The translations under genes and the position numbers were made by a program. Source: Sphingobacteriales bacterium (GTDB taxonomy: Bacteria; Bacteroidota; Bacteroidia; Chitinophagales; Chitinophagaceae). From it: DNA of 14,396 nucleotides. Numbering within the stretch: position 1 is the stretch's first letter; every line of letters begins with the position of its first letter. Positions 1 through 7,944 of the stretch are shown in pieces. The stretch is taken from NCBI GenBank assembly GCA_947472965.1, contig CANJEF010000005.1, positions 1-14,396 of the forward strand. Reading direction: 5' to 3'. The notes under the pieces are model-generated. The model did no database searches. It was not told the DNA's origin and saw nothing but the letters and a program-made list of their open reading frames with translations.

Positions 1-1604
<1,604 letters not shown>

Positions 1605-1699
1605 GCACTGCAATTAAGTTCAATAAATATTTCAAATCGATAGGTATTCTAATCAGAATGCGTTTGTGATAAACAAAGAAAACTAAGTGAGGGGAAATT

Positions 1700-3343
1700 A
1701 TGAATGCACATGCTGATAAAAAACTGGAAGTTAAAAGTAAATCGGGTGCCAATGCAACTGCTCAAATGCAGAGCATGGGCGGCTCAGATGCTCAGTTTCT
1801 GGATAGTAGGCCTGTAGCCAGTGCGCAAAGAAATTTTCAAGCGATGGCAGATAGGAGTTCGCAAGCCACTCAACTTAAGTCACTTGGAGATACCGCCATC
1901 AGCAGTGCATATAGTAAGCAAACAATGCAGTTGCAGTCGATGGCAAATTCATCCAGCGCTGGTGTAGTTCAAAGGGTTGAACCTGAGGATGAGGGTCGAA
2001 GAAATTCCCGGGAAAATTTTGCCAAACGACGTAAGAAGGAAGTGGAAGGTTCCATTGGCGGGCAGGCTGCAGCAAAGGCAGGAGCTGGTGGACTAAAGAA
2101 AGTTGGATTTGATGGACGTGCAGCTTCAAAAGTAAACGCAAGTATCAGAGGTGCTGGCGAAGCGGCAGAGGGACAAGAAAGTGGTCCATTTATTGGGCCA
2201 ATGCCCGAGGGACATGGAAAGAAAGCAAAAGATGATACAGATTTGGGAGAAGATTTGAGCATGGTGCAAGATGAGGTGCAAGACTATGACTTTGACCCTA
2301 AAAGTGATCATCAAAGTGCCCCTATAAGATATTTGGGTAATAAGTTATCAGGAGCTGCAAATTATGTAAAAAAGCATCCGGGTAAAGCGTTTGCAAAAGC
2401 ACTTCCAGTTGTACCTATTGCGATGAATGTAGCAGGCGCTGTTAGAAGTCATGGTAAAAGCAAAGAAGCCCGAAAAGAAGAAACCAGCCCCGATGCTTCT
2501 GAGGCACAGAAATTAATGTGGAATGCACATAAGAAATCGCAACAAAAAAATCGAAATAAAAAAGCGATATCTGCTGCTGTGGGAGTTGCAACTACAGCTG
2601 CTGGCGGTATGTTAGATATGGGTGCAGGTAATGCTGCAGGAGACCTCTTTGCTGAGACAGGTAGTGCCGTTTTAGATGGTGCTGCAAGTGAAGCCTTTGA
2701 AACAATTGGGCAATTTGCAGACGCTACAAGTGCAAGTGATGCTTTAGGAGGTTTTGGAATGGCAGCCGGCGAAGCTATGTCAGAAGATGTAATTGGCTCA
2801 ACGGCTGAAGATGTTGAAGAAGGGGTTCAGGATAAAAGAAGAGGTCGTCTAAAGCCAAAGCCAGGACAACAAAAACTTATTCCAAAAGCAAGACTGGCGA
2901 GGGGTGAACTCAATAAAGATGGCGGCGATAAAGCCTTGGCACACAAAAGTTTGTTGTCAAAAGATTTGAAGTATGGCAAGGCCGTTAGAAAAACCATACG
3001 TGGAACATTGGATGAAACCCTTCCTGATGGAGCAGCTCCTGCTGAAGCGGATGAGATGGCTAAAAGGAGTAAGAGTCAAATGTTAGGCCATTTTAAGGAG
3101 AGTATTGGAGAGCAAGATAAATCTAAGCGGGTTACTGATGGTGAAAAAACCCTTGTACCGAGTGCATTTGAAGGCGAGCAAAGAAAAACCAAAGGAGCTG
3201 CAAAGCATCGCTTGAGAAAAGAATTGGGATATGCAAAGGATAGTACCCGCGATGGGGGAGGTTCACAAATGACTCAAAGTGAGGCTGAATCGGCGGATGG
3301 TAAAATAGAAGATTTTAAAAAGAAAAAGTGGTACGAGTCATAA
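1700..3343 (+). CDS. Cysteine-free protein with eCIS-associated N-terminal segment
   Basis: Function unknown. Residues ~31-93 contain FLDSRPVASAQRNFQAMA, then SSQATQLKSLGDTA, then MQLQSMANSSSAGVVQRVE. This Q/M/A-rich pattern (roughly F-x-D-x-R-P-x-x-x-x-Q followed by repeated L-Q-x-M-A) is the one I know from the front of DUF4157 and toxin-like proteins linked to extracellular contractile injection systems in Bacteroidota. The DUF4157 HExxH metalloprotease motif is absent. The rest is Lys/Ala/Gly-rich: a basic patch at 107-113, an acidic stretch at ~178-200, a hydrophobic Ala/Val segment at ~229-249, a small-residue hydrophobic region at ~288-375, and a basic tail ending KKKKWYES. The 547 residues contain no cysteine, and there is no signal peptide. 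The ATG is preceded by GAGGGG five bases upstream, a rare Shine-Dalgarno-like site here. It lies 95 bases after katG on the same strand. A role as injection-system cargo or accessory is inference. Confidence 0.75.
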   Translation: MNAHADKKLEVKSKSGANATAQMQSMGGSDAQFLDSRPVASAQRNFQAMADRSSQATQLKSLGDTAISSAYSKQTMQLQSMANSSSAGVVQRVEPEDEGRRNSRENFAKRRKKEVEGSIGGQAAAKAGAGGLKKVGFDGRAASKVNASIRGAGEAAEGQESGPFIGPMPEGHGKKAKDDTDLGEDLSMVQDEVQDYDFDPKSDHQSAPIRYLGNKLSGAANYVKKHPGKAFAKALPVVPIAMNVAGAVRSHGKSKEARKEETSPDASEAQKLMWNAHKKSQQKNRNKKAISAAVGVATTAAGGMLDMGAGNAAGDLFAETGSAVLDGAASEAFETIGQFADATSASDALGGFGMAAGEAMSEDVIGSTAEDVEEGVQDKRRGRLKPKPGQQKLIPKARLARGELNKDGGDKALAHKSLLSKDLKYGKAVRKTIRGTLDETLPDGAAPAEADEMAKRSKSQMLGHFKESIGEQDKSKRVTDGEKTLVPSAFEGEQRKTKGAAKHRLRKELGYAKDSTRDGGGSQMTQSEAESADGKIEDFKKKKWYES

Positions 3344-3373
3344 AAGATAGATGAGGATTGAGGGAGAGACGAC

Positions 3374-3396
3374 GTCAGATGTCAGACTTCAGACGT
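3374..3396. repeat. Short heptamer tandem repeat, partly palindromic
   Basis: Three adjacent heptamers, GTCAGAT, GTCAGAC and TTCAGAC, are followed by GT. With the preceding AC (3372-3373) the block is also an imperfect inverted repeat, ACGTC...GACGT. It lies just after the stop of the eCIS-like gene. Similar TCAGAC-type strings occur as dispersed intergenic elements in this phylum, to my recollection; whether this one is dispersed cannot be tested here. Confidence 0.5.
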
Positions 3397-3458
3397 GAGG
3401 AATCAGTTACATGGATTTGTTGGATTACTAATTTAACCTGTAATTTTTTTAGGACGTG

Positions 3459-3533
3459 TCAAATTGAATCATCACCCTTCCTATCCCCGTCTCCAGAATG
3501 GGACGGGGATGAATCAAACTGAGTCATCACCCT
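3459..3533. repeat. 20-base direct repeat flanking a hairpin
   Basis: The 20-mer at 3459-3478 (TCAAATTGAATCATCACCCT) recurs at 3514-3533 with two changes (T to C, A to G). The two copies flank a perfect 9-bp hairpin at 3483-3510. The second copy ends directly against the stop codon of the minus-strand gene at 3534. This could be a small non-autonomous element or duplicated terminator-region sequence. Confidence 0.6.
3483..3510. terminator. Hairpin between convergent genes, possible terminator
   Basis: ATCCCCGTC (3483-3491) pairs perfectly with GACGGGGAT (3502-3510) around a 10-base loop. It sits between two convergent genes, where a bidirectional terminator is expected. There is no clear U-run immediately after it on either strand, so intrinsic termination is not certain. 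Confidence 0.45.
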
Positions 3534-4493
3534 CTACCAATACTCCAGGCTAGCACCTGCCTTTGCTGTAATGGCAGTATTAGCACCTTCGCTTGCAAAC
3601 CGTATTTGCACGGTTCCATTTACAGACGGTTTAATTAGACCTTCAATGATTGCAAGATTACCACTAAGACTGGAATTATTGTTACACGATGCAGGGATAT
3701 TAATTGCATTTGCAAAATTGACAGTTTCAGTAGTTGCGTTTAAGGTATATCTGCTAGTGTAGTTCAACAGTGTAGAAGTTGGCGCATTAATTGTCCACCG
3801 GCTACCATTATTTGATGCAGCACTTGTATAAGGAATGATAGCATGAAAATGATACAGCGCACCTACTACTACATCAAAAGATAATCCAGTAATATCTTCA
3901 AGCGTATTGGCTGTTGCATTGCTGTTGGTAATATCCGTTGTTGTTGTAATTGTATTTCTAGCTACACTTCCTGATGGTGTTGCGAAGGTCCCGTCAGCCC
4001 TTAAAAAAGTATTGCTTCCACCACCACTTGCAGGTACAAGTCCTTTTGCTGAAGATGTGAAAGTGTTTAACATTGCTGTTGCTTGTGTAGTGTTGAGATC
4101 TTCTACATTTCCAGTTCCTGCAGATGTTCGTCCTTTAAAAACTTGCGAAGAAACTTGTGAAAGCATGTCATTGGTAATGGTATTATTTGAAAGCAAACTT
4201 GAAAATAATCTTGTTGTAATATTTCCTGATGCATCAGCCGTTAATATTTTTGAATTTGTTGTGTTGGTTCCAATGCCTTCAAAACGAAGGTCTCCGGTTG
4301 TGTGCAATTTCGCAGTAGGATTAGTTGTACCAATACCAAGATTCCCTGAATTTTTATTGTAGATATTGATACCAGACACCATCCATTTGCTACTATCAAT
4401 TGTTATTTTAGTTCCTTTCGGCCCAATAACAACCTGACCTATCCCTTTTGATGTGAATAGAATCAGTAGAAAAAAAATTAAATTTTTCTTCAT
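3534..4493 (-). CDS. Exported tail-fibre-like protein
   Basis: A 319-residue protein with a clear signal peptide (MKKNLIFFLLILFTSKGIGQ). Residues ~49-68 carry the NLGIGTTNPTAKLHTTGDL motif, common in Bacteroidota surface and phage-tail-like proteins. Residues ~80-98 hold the module SKILTADASGNITTRLF, also found in the two preceding genes. At ~150-173 GLVPASGGGSNTFLRADGTF is a typical phage tail-fibre repeat. The C-terminal domain (~195-319: TLEDITGLSFDVVVGALYHF, then PYTSAASNNGSRWTI, ending ASLEYW) resembles C-terminal domains of phage structural proteins. There is no enzyme motif. It is last in a four-gene operon, 98 bases after the previous gene, with a hairpin just before its start. It probably forms a surface or secreted fibre; the partner is unknown. 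There is no T9SS sorting domain, so the export route beyond the inner membrane is unclear. Confidence 0.8.
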   Translation of the reverse strand: MKKNLIFFLLILFTSKGIGQVVIGPKGTKITIDSSKWMVSGINIYNKNSGNLGIGTTNPTAKLHTTGDLRFEGIGTNTTNSKILTADASGNITTRLFSSLLSNNTITNDMLSQVSSQVFKGRTSAGTGNVEDLNTTQATAMLNTFTSSAKGLVPASGGGSNTFLRADGTFATPSGSVARNTITTTTDITNSNATANTLEDITGLSFDVVVGALYHFHAIIPYTSAASNNGSRWTINAPTSTLLNYTSRYTLNATTETVNFANAINIPASCNNNSSLSGNLAIIEGLIKPSVNGTVQIRFASEGANTAITAKAGASLEYW

Positions 4494-4505
4494 CTGAATA
4501 TTTTA

Positions 4506-4544
4506 ATAAGACCGGAAACTCATTCAATAAGTCCCCGGTCTTAT
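4506..4544 (-). promoter_or_regulatory. Hairpin just upstream of the tail-fibre gene start
   Basis: ATAAGACCGG (4506-4515) pairs perfectly over 10 bp with CCGGTCTTAT (4535-4544), with a 19-base loop. On the minus-strand transcript it ends 12 bases before the ATG at 4493, between two same-direction genes. It could be a weak intergenic terminator, an mRNA-processing or stabilising stem, or a translation-control structure. No long U-run follows it. Confidence 0.45.
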
Positions 4545-4591
4545 ATTAATTAAATGATTTGTATTTTATTTTTGTTAAATACCATAACAGA

Positions 4592-5416
4592 TTATTTAAC
4601 CCATTGCACTTCAATCAGGTCACCAACGGCCACCAACGAGCCTAATGTGGAAGCCAAGGTTACTTGGCCAGCAGCTGTTGAATAATCTGTAGCCGGGGTA
4701 AGTTTGGCACCATTTCTATATACCCATACCTTGGAGGCTAACACAGGCATGTTGGTTACTGTGTAAGCTGTTTGTCCTGCTGTTGCAGTAAAATACTCAT
4801 TACCACTTTGCAACAGTGATTCGCCTGTCACTCTTTTCAACGTACCATCTGCACCTGTTACTAAAAGACTATCAGTTGCAAGTGATCCACTTTGCAGTCC
4901 TGAAATTTTCAGGTTATTGGTTGCGTCAGTAACGATAGTTGTTGATTTGGTTAGTGTACCACCCAGTTCAACGAGGTTGCCTGTTTTGGTAAGGCCATTG
5001 CCAAAGGTCAAGGCATTAAAAAGGGAAGACGCTGAAATGAATTTTAATTGTCCAGTAGATGGATTAACGACCATTACGCTGTCGCTTGTGTTTGAACCTG
5101 ATTGCAGTCCTGTAATCTGTAAAAAATTAGAGGCACTTGTTTCAATGGTTGTAACCCTGTTCAATGTACCACCCAGTTCAAGTGTTTGCCCATTTTTTGT
5201 TAAGCCATTGTTTGCAAATTTCGCGAAGCTACTGTCGGCCAACTGTTTGGGTGTTACATACAAAATGGTACTGTCTGATTTGGTGATGACTGCTGCTGAG
5301 CTAGAGAGTACCCATTTGATAGTACCCTTGTTGTCAATCACTTTGGTGCTGTCTTTTTGTGCTAATGCTGAGAAGCTAATTCCTGTTGCGATTAAAAGAA
5401 AGACGAGGTTTTTCAT
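4592..5416 (-). CDS. Exported fibre-like protein with internal duplication
   Basis: A 274-residue exported protein of unknown function. I chose the ATG at 5416 because it begins a good signal peptide (MKNLVFLLIATGISFSALAQ) and follows an A-rich leader; an in-frame ATG at 5476 would overlap the upstream gene and put a charged stretch before the signal. Residues ~70-133 and ~140-203 are a tandem repeat offset by exactly 70 residues: NGLTKNGQTLELGGTL against NGLTKTGNLVELGGTL, then ITGLQSGSNTSDSVMVVNPS against ISGLQSGSLATDSLLVTGAD. The C-terminal module (~207-274: FTATAGQTAYTV, VWVYRNGAKLTPATDY, GDLIEVQWV) resembles phage tail-fibre C-terminal domains and has a diverged relative in the preceding gene. 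It starts 17 bases after that gene's stop, so the two are probably translated from one message. There are no cysteines or catalytic motifs. Confidence 0.82.
   Translation of the reverse strand: MKNLVFLLIATGISFSALAQKDSTKVIDNKGTIKWVLSSSAAVITKSDSTILYVTPKQLADSSFAKFANNGLTKNGQTLELGGTLNRVTTIETSASNFLQITGLQSGSNTSDSVMVVNPSTGQLKFISASSLFNALTFGNGLTKTGNLVELGGTLTKSTTIVTDATNNLKISGLQSGSLATDSLLVTGADGTLKRVTGESLLQSGNEYFTATAGQTAYTVTNMPVLASKVWVYRNGAKLTPATDYSTAAGQVTLASTLGSLVAVGDLIEVQWVK
4808..5209 (-). repeat. Tandem ~210-base internal duplication in the fibre gene
   Basis: Two copies of a ~64-70 residue unit lie at about 5209-5000 and 4999-4808. The offset is exactly 210 bases, so the frame is kept. The copies share the blocks NGLTK, LELGGTL/VELGGTL, TTI, GLQSGS and the V-x-x-x-x-G-x-L-K segment, but have drifted in between, so the duplication is not recent. 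Confidence 0.75.
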
Positions 5417-5433
5417 TTTTTGTTTTTTTTGTT

Positions 5434-6276
5434 TTATAATAATTGAATAATTCTTATTTGATCTCCTTGTTTGCAAGGCAATTCCGAAACAATGGAATTG
5501 TTATTGTTAACCGTAAATGATATCAATACTCCATTTCTATATAGAAATATTTTATTCGCATCGGTAATGGTAGCAGGTGTTTGAAAAACAGATTGTCCAT
5601 TGGATGCCACAAGCTCACTATAGTTTTGTACCCCATATGTAAATCCTGTCGCAGGAATCAACTTTACCCTACCATCGCTTGGATTGGCTACCAATATTTT
5701 ATCGGTTGAGATGTTTCCTGTGCCAATGCTATCAATCACCAGTTGTCCTTTTATTTGTAATGCTGCTTTTGGTGTTGCGGTGCCAATACCTACCCAACCA
5801 TTTTCAGCAACTCTGAGTCGTTCAGCATTGTTTGTCTTTACAATGAGGGGTGCATTATTGGTGCTGCCTAGAAAGCTGTTTGATGAAATCGTATTATTTC
5901 CTTTCAGGCTCCATAAAACATTTTGATTAGATATGGTGTCTGTAGCAGGAAGTGTTGTATTTGCTCTTATCCATTTTGTACCATCACAATAATATAATCC
6001 TGGTGTTAAGTCATTAGTTTTCGAAGTATTATATACAATCATTCCGGCAGTAAATTTTTTTAACGGTGTTGGGCTTGAGCTCGATTTCAATGCTATTCTT
6101 GTCAGCAATACACCTTTGTTGTTTGATTCAATCTCAAGCATGGCATCAGCATTTATGGATTTTGGGTTATCTCCAATTTTAACCTGTGAATAAACAGCTG
6201 AATTATAACTAAATGACAGGATCAAAATCTCGATTGATATGATGCTTAACAACTTTTTCATTTTCACTAATTTCAT
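5434..6276 (-). CDS. Exported tail-fibre-like structural protein
   Basis: A 280-residue protein with an N-terminal hydrophobic signal (~residues 8-30, ending VYSQ). An alternative Met at residue 6 (ATG at 6261) would fit equally well. Residues ~31-106 (VKIGDNPKSINADAMLEIES ... GVLLTR ... GMIVYNTS ... GLYYCDGTKWIRA) match a segment common in Bacteroidota exported proteins of unknown role. At ~140-178 lies the tail-fibre motif with RLRVAENGWVGIGTATPKAA, then the module TDKILVANPSDGRVKLI shared with the other two fibre genes. The C-terminus (~219-280, with IFLYRNGVLISF and GDQIRIIQLL) corresponds to the C-terminal module of the next gene. It begins 3 bases after the stop of the T9SS-sorted gene, so the two are certainly in one operon. 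A structural surface role is inferred. Confidence 0.82.
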   Translation of the reverse strand: MKLVKMKKLLSIISIEILILSFSYNSAVYSQVKIGDNPKSINADAMLEIESNNKGVLLTRIALKSSSSPTPLKKFTAGMIVYNTSKTNDLTPGLYYCDGTKWIRANTTLPATDTISNQNVLWSLKGNNTISSNSFLGSTNNAPLIVKTNNAERLRVAENGWVGIGTATPKAALQIKGQLVIDSIGTGNISTDKILVANPSDGRVKLIPATGFTYGVQNYSELVASNGQSVFQTPATITDANKIFLYRNGVLISFTVNNNNSIVSELPCKQGDQIRIIQLL

Positions 6277-6279
6277 AGC

Positions 6280-7554
6280 TTATTGTTTTACAAATTGTGT
6301 TCCAATTCCTATTTTTTCTCCCTTTGAACCCATAAGATTGATAAAGTAGGTTCCATTGATCAGGTTTTTAACTTCTATTTTCATATCATTAACTCCTGTT
6401 TTTACCTGAACCGTATTCTTGAATACTCTCTGTCCGTTATTTTTGAATATCATGAGTTCTGCCAATCCATTGTACGATGTTGTAAAGCGCAGGTTTAAAT
6501 TTTCATTGTTTACTACAGGATTGGGATAAACCCTCATATACTCAATTTCATTGCATTTGTTATTAGATGAAACGGAGGATGAATAATCATAAGTACCATT
6601 GGTATATTGAATTTTTAACCTGTAATAAGCAATGCCTATTGGTTGAATGAATTCCTTTGAATAAAGATTACCGTTTGACGAACCAGTTGTTGGCATAGAG
6701 CCAACGGTGTAGAAGTTGATGTTATCCGTACTTCGTTCTATGATGAATTTGCTTGAGTTGTTTTCAACTGCTGTTTCCCATTTCAATAACGTGTTACAAT
6801 TAAGTGAGCTTGCTACCAATGATGTAAGTTTTACATTTGAAATTGGTGATGTTTTTCCTATTGCAATAGCAGAGATTCCTTCTATCATTATTCCGCTGAG
6901 CTTGTCGTTTTCCTTGTTCCCCGTTGCCGTAGGTTTTCCGCTGAGGTCAGTCCAATTCGATCCATTCCATCCTACCAACCTCAATTCAGATTGATTTGCA
7001 AAGTCACTCATGTCGGGGATGCTTACGGTAATAGTAAGTCCTGCCCCATTGCCTGTTGTACCTGTACCAAGGTTGCCTCCTTCACCAACTTGCCAATCCC
7101 ATTGTCCAATTGTACTTATAGATGAAATTGATTCTCCCAGAGCAAGTACTGAATGTTTCCCTTGAAACGGTGCTGTGGGATCAAGATGAATACCAGGGTC
7201 GCCTTCAATCCATGCTGTTGCATAAGCATCTGATATTTCATTTGGCTTGGACATCTCAAGTGTTCTCAAGTCCTTTCCAGTACCAACTGGAAATAGAAAA
7301 GAACTGTTCCCATATTTTTTGATATAACCGTCTATGTTGGCTTGGTCTGAATAGCCTATATACTTAGCATCTTCCAATAAACTGAAATAACCGGGATGAT
7401 CACTGCGTTCAGAGCTCCATGATGTTCCGTTATTCAATGAAATATCAACAATGCCAAAGTTGAGTGCTTCTCCTCCGGAAAATACATGGTTGGATTGGGT
7501 ATAGCCATGAGTAAGAAAGACGACGTAAAGAATTGTCAGAAAAAATATTCTCAT
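6280..7554 (-). CDS. T9SS type A sorting-domain protein
   Basis: A 424-residue secreted or cell-surface protein. It has a signal peptide (MRIFFLTILYVVFLTHGYTQ) and, at ~340-424, a typical type IX secretion C-terminal sorting domain: MRVYPNPVVNNENLNLRF, then LMIFKNNGQRVFKNTV, then MKIEVKNLINGTYFINLM, ending FVKQ. The PNP motif followed by beta-strand segments and the G-x-Y-x-[LIV]-x-L pattern are diagnostic of the family. Residues ~240-330 look like a beta-sandwich region (LLKWETAVENNSSKFIIERS ... YYRLKIQYTNGTYDYSS). Residues ~25-235 have no domain I can name but recur in Bacteroidota surface proteins (FLFPVGTGKDLR, WDWQVGEGG). It is first in the operon with the three fibre-like genes. It is probably exported through the outer membrane by T9SS and then anchored or released; ligand unknown. 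Confidence 0.88.
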   Translation of the reverse strand: MRIFFLTILYVVFLTHGYTQSNHVFSGGEALNFGIVDISLNNGTSWSSERSDHPGYFSLLEDAKYIGYSDQANIDGYIKKYGNSSFLFPVGTGKDLRTLEMSKPNEISDAYATAWIEGDPGIHLDPTAPFQGKHSVLALGESISSISTIGQWDWQVGEGGNLGTGTTGNGAGLTITVSIPDMSDFANQSELRLVGWNGSNWTDLSGKPTATGNKENDKLSGIMIEGISAIAIGKTSPISNVKLTSLVASSLNCNTLLKWETAVENNSSKFIIERSTDNINFYTVGSMPTTGSSNGNLYSKEFIQPIGIAYYRLKIQYTNGTYDYSSSVSSNNKCNEIEYMRVYPNPVVNNENLNLRFTTSYNGLAELMIFKNNGQRVFKNTVQVKTGVNDMKIEVKNLINGTYFINLMGSKGEKIGIGTQFVKQ

Positions 7555-7627
7555 TCGTAATTATGAGTTGCTATTGTCTGTTTGTAAATAATAATCAATA
7601 TTACAGGCAGTGAAACAATCAAAATAT

Positions 7628-7658
7628 GATTAAAGTCAATTGAAGAACTGACTTAATC
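7628..7658. repeat. Inverted repeat upstream of the T9SS/fibre operon
   Basis: GATTAAAGTCA (7628-7638) pairs with TGACTTAATC (7649-7658), leaving one bulged A and a 10-base loop. It lies about 75 bases upstream of the operon's first ATG, where an operator or promoter element could be. No convincing TTTG/TAnnTTTG Bacteroidota promoter was found around it. Confidence 0.35.
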
Positions 7659-7681
7659 AAAAAATTATTTTATGATTTATT

Positions 7682-7792
7682 TTGTTTCTCGCTTCGCTCG
7701 GTATGAAAGTCGAATGTTCAGAATGACCCAGGAAACGTAAGGAGTGCTTACAGCATACAAATATCCTCGTCCTCCTTCGGAGAGACGAGGAT
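7682..7792. repeat. Hairpin-rich intergenic element, possibly dispersed
   Basis: This stretch between the operon and the tRNA contains a CTCGCTTCGCTCG palindrome-like string (7688-7700), a 5-bp hairpin (GTAAG/CTTAC, 7737-7751), and a strong hairpin at 7763-7792 in which ATCCTCGT pairs with ACGAGGAT and CTCC pairs with GGAG. Read on the minus strand, the string TCATTCTGAACATTCGAC...CGAGCGAAGCGAG resembles dispersed intergenic elements familiar in Bacteroidota genomes. Short open frames through it are low-complexity and unsupported. Confidence 0.45.
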
Positions 7793-7798
7793 AGGAAT

Positions 7799-7829
7799 AA
7801 AAACGCCCTCTCAGCTTCGCTGAAAGGGC
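7799..7829 (-). terminator. Rho-independent terminator after tRNA-Leu
   Basis: On the minus strand, GCCCTTTCAGC and GCTGAGAGGGC form an 11-position stem with one A-C mismatch around a GAA loop (7829-7805), followed after one base by TTTTT (7803-7799). It starts 4 bases beyond the 3' end of the tRNA, the expected place. Confidence 0.8.
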
Positions 7830-7833
7830 ATCG

Positions 7834-7915
7834 TGCCCACGACTGGATTCGAACCAGCACACCTTGCAGCGCTGCCACCTGAAGGCAGTGCGTCTACCAA
7901 TTTCGCCACCTGGGC
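7834..7915 (-). tRNA. tRNA-Leu, anticodon CAG
   Basis: The minus strand gives an 82-base class II tRNA. The acceptor stem GCCCAGG pairs with CGTGGGC, except for a G-G opposition at pair 6-67. The D arm is GCGAAATTGGTAGACGC. The anticodon stem CTGCC/GGCAG holds loop TTCAGGT, with anticodon CAG at 7881-7879 (reads CUG). There is a longer variable region, then T arm GCTGG-TTCGAAT-CCAGT and discriminator A. The 3' CCA is not encoded (CGA follows), so it would be added enzymatically. It starts 29 bases after the stop of the SIMPL-domain gene on the same strand and is followed by a clear terminator. Confidence 0.93.
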
Positions 7916-7944
7916 AGACTACAAATATAACTAAGATGTTTAAA

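Noticed and set aside
1700..3343. DUF4157-type metallopeptidase toxin
   Set aside because: The N-terminal segment fits, but no HExxH or related zinc motif occurs anywhere in the protein.
5417..5476. Upstream in-frame ATG at 5476 extending the fibre-like gene
   Set aside because: It would overlap the preceding gene by ~43 bases and put 20 charged and polar residues before a clean signal peptide; 5416 is the better start.
3534..6276. A prophage or tail-fibre module of a phage
   Set aside because: All three proteins have signal peptides and sit in an operon with a T9SS-sorted protein; there is no terminase, capsid, integrase or lysis gene.
7657..7878. Small minus-strand open frames over the tRNA and hairpins
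   Set aside because: They read through the tRNA and palindromic DNA and give low-complexity peptides with no family resemblance.
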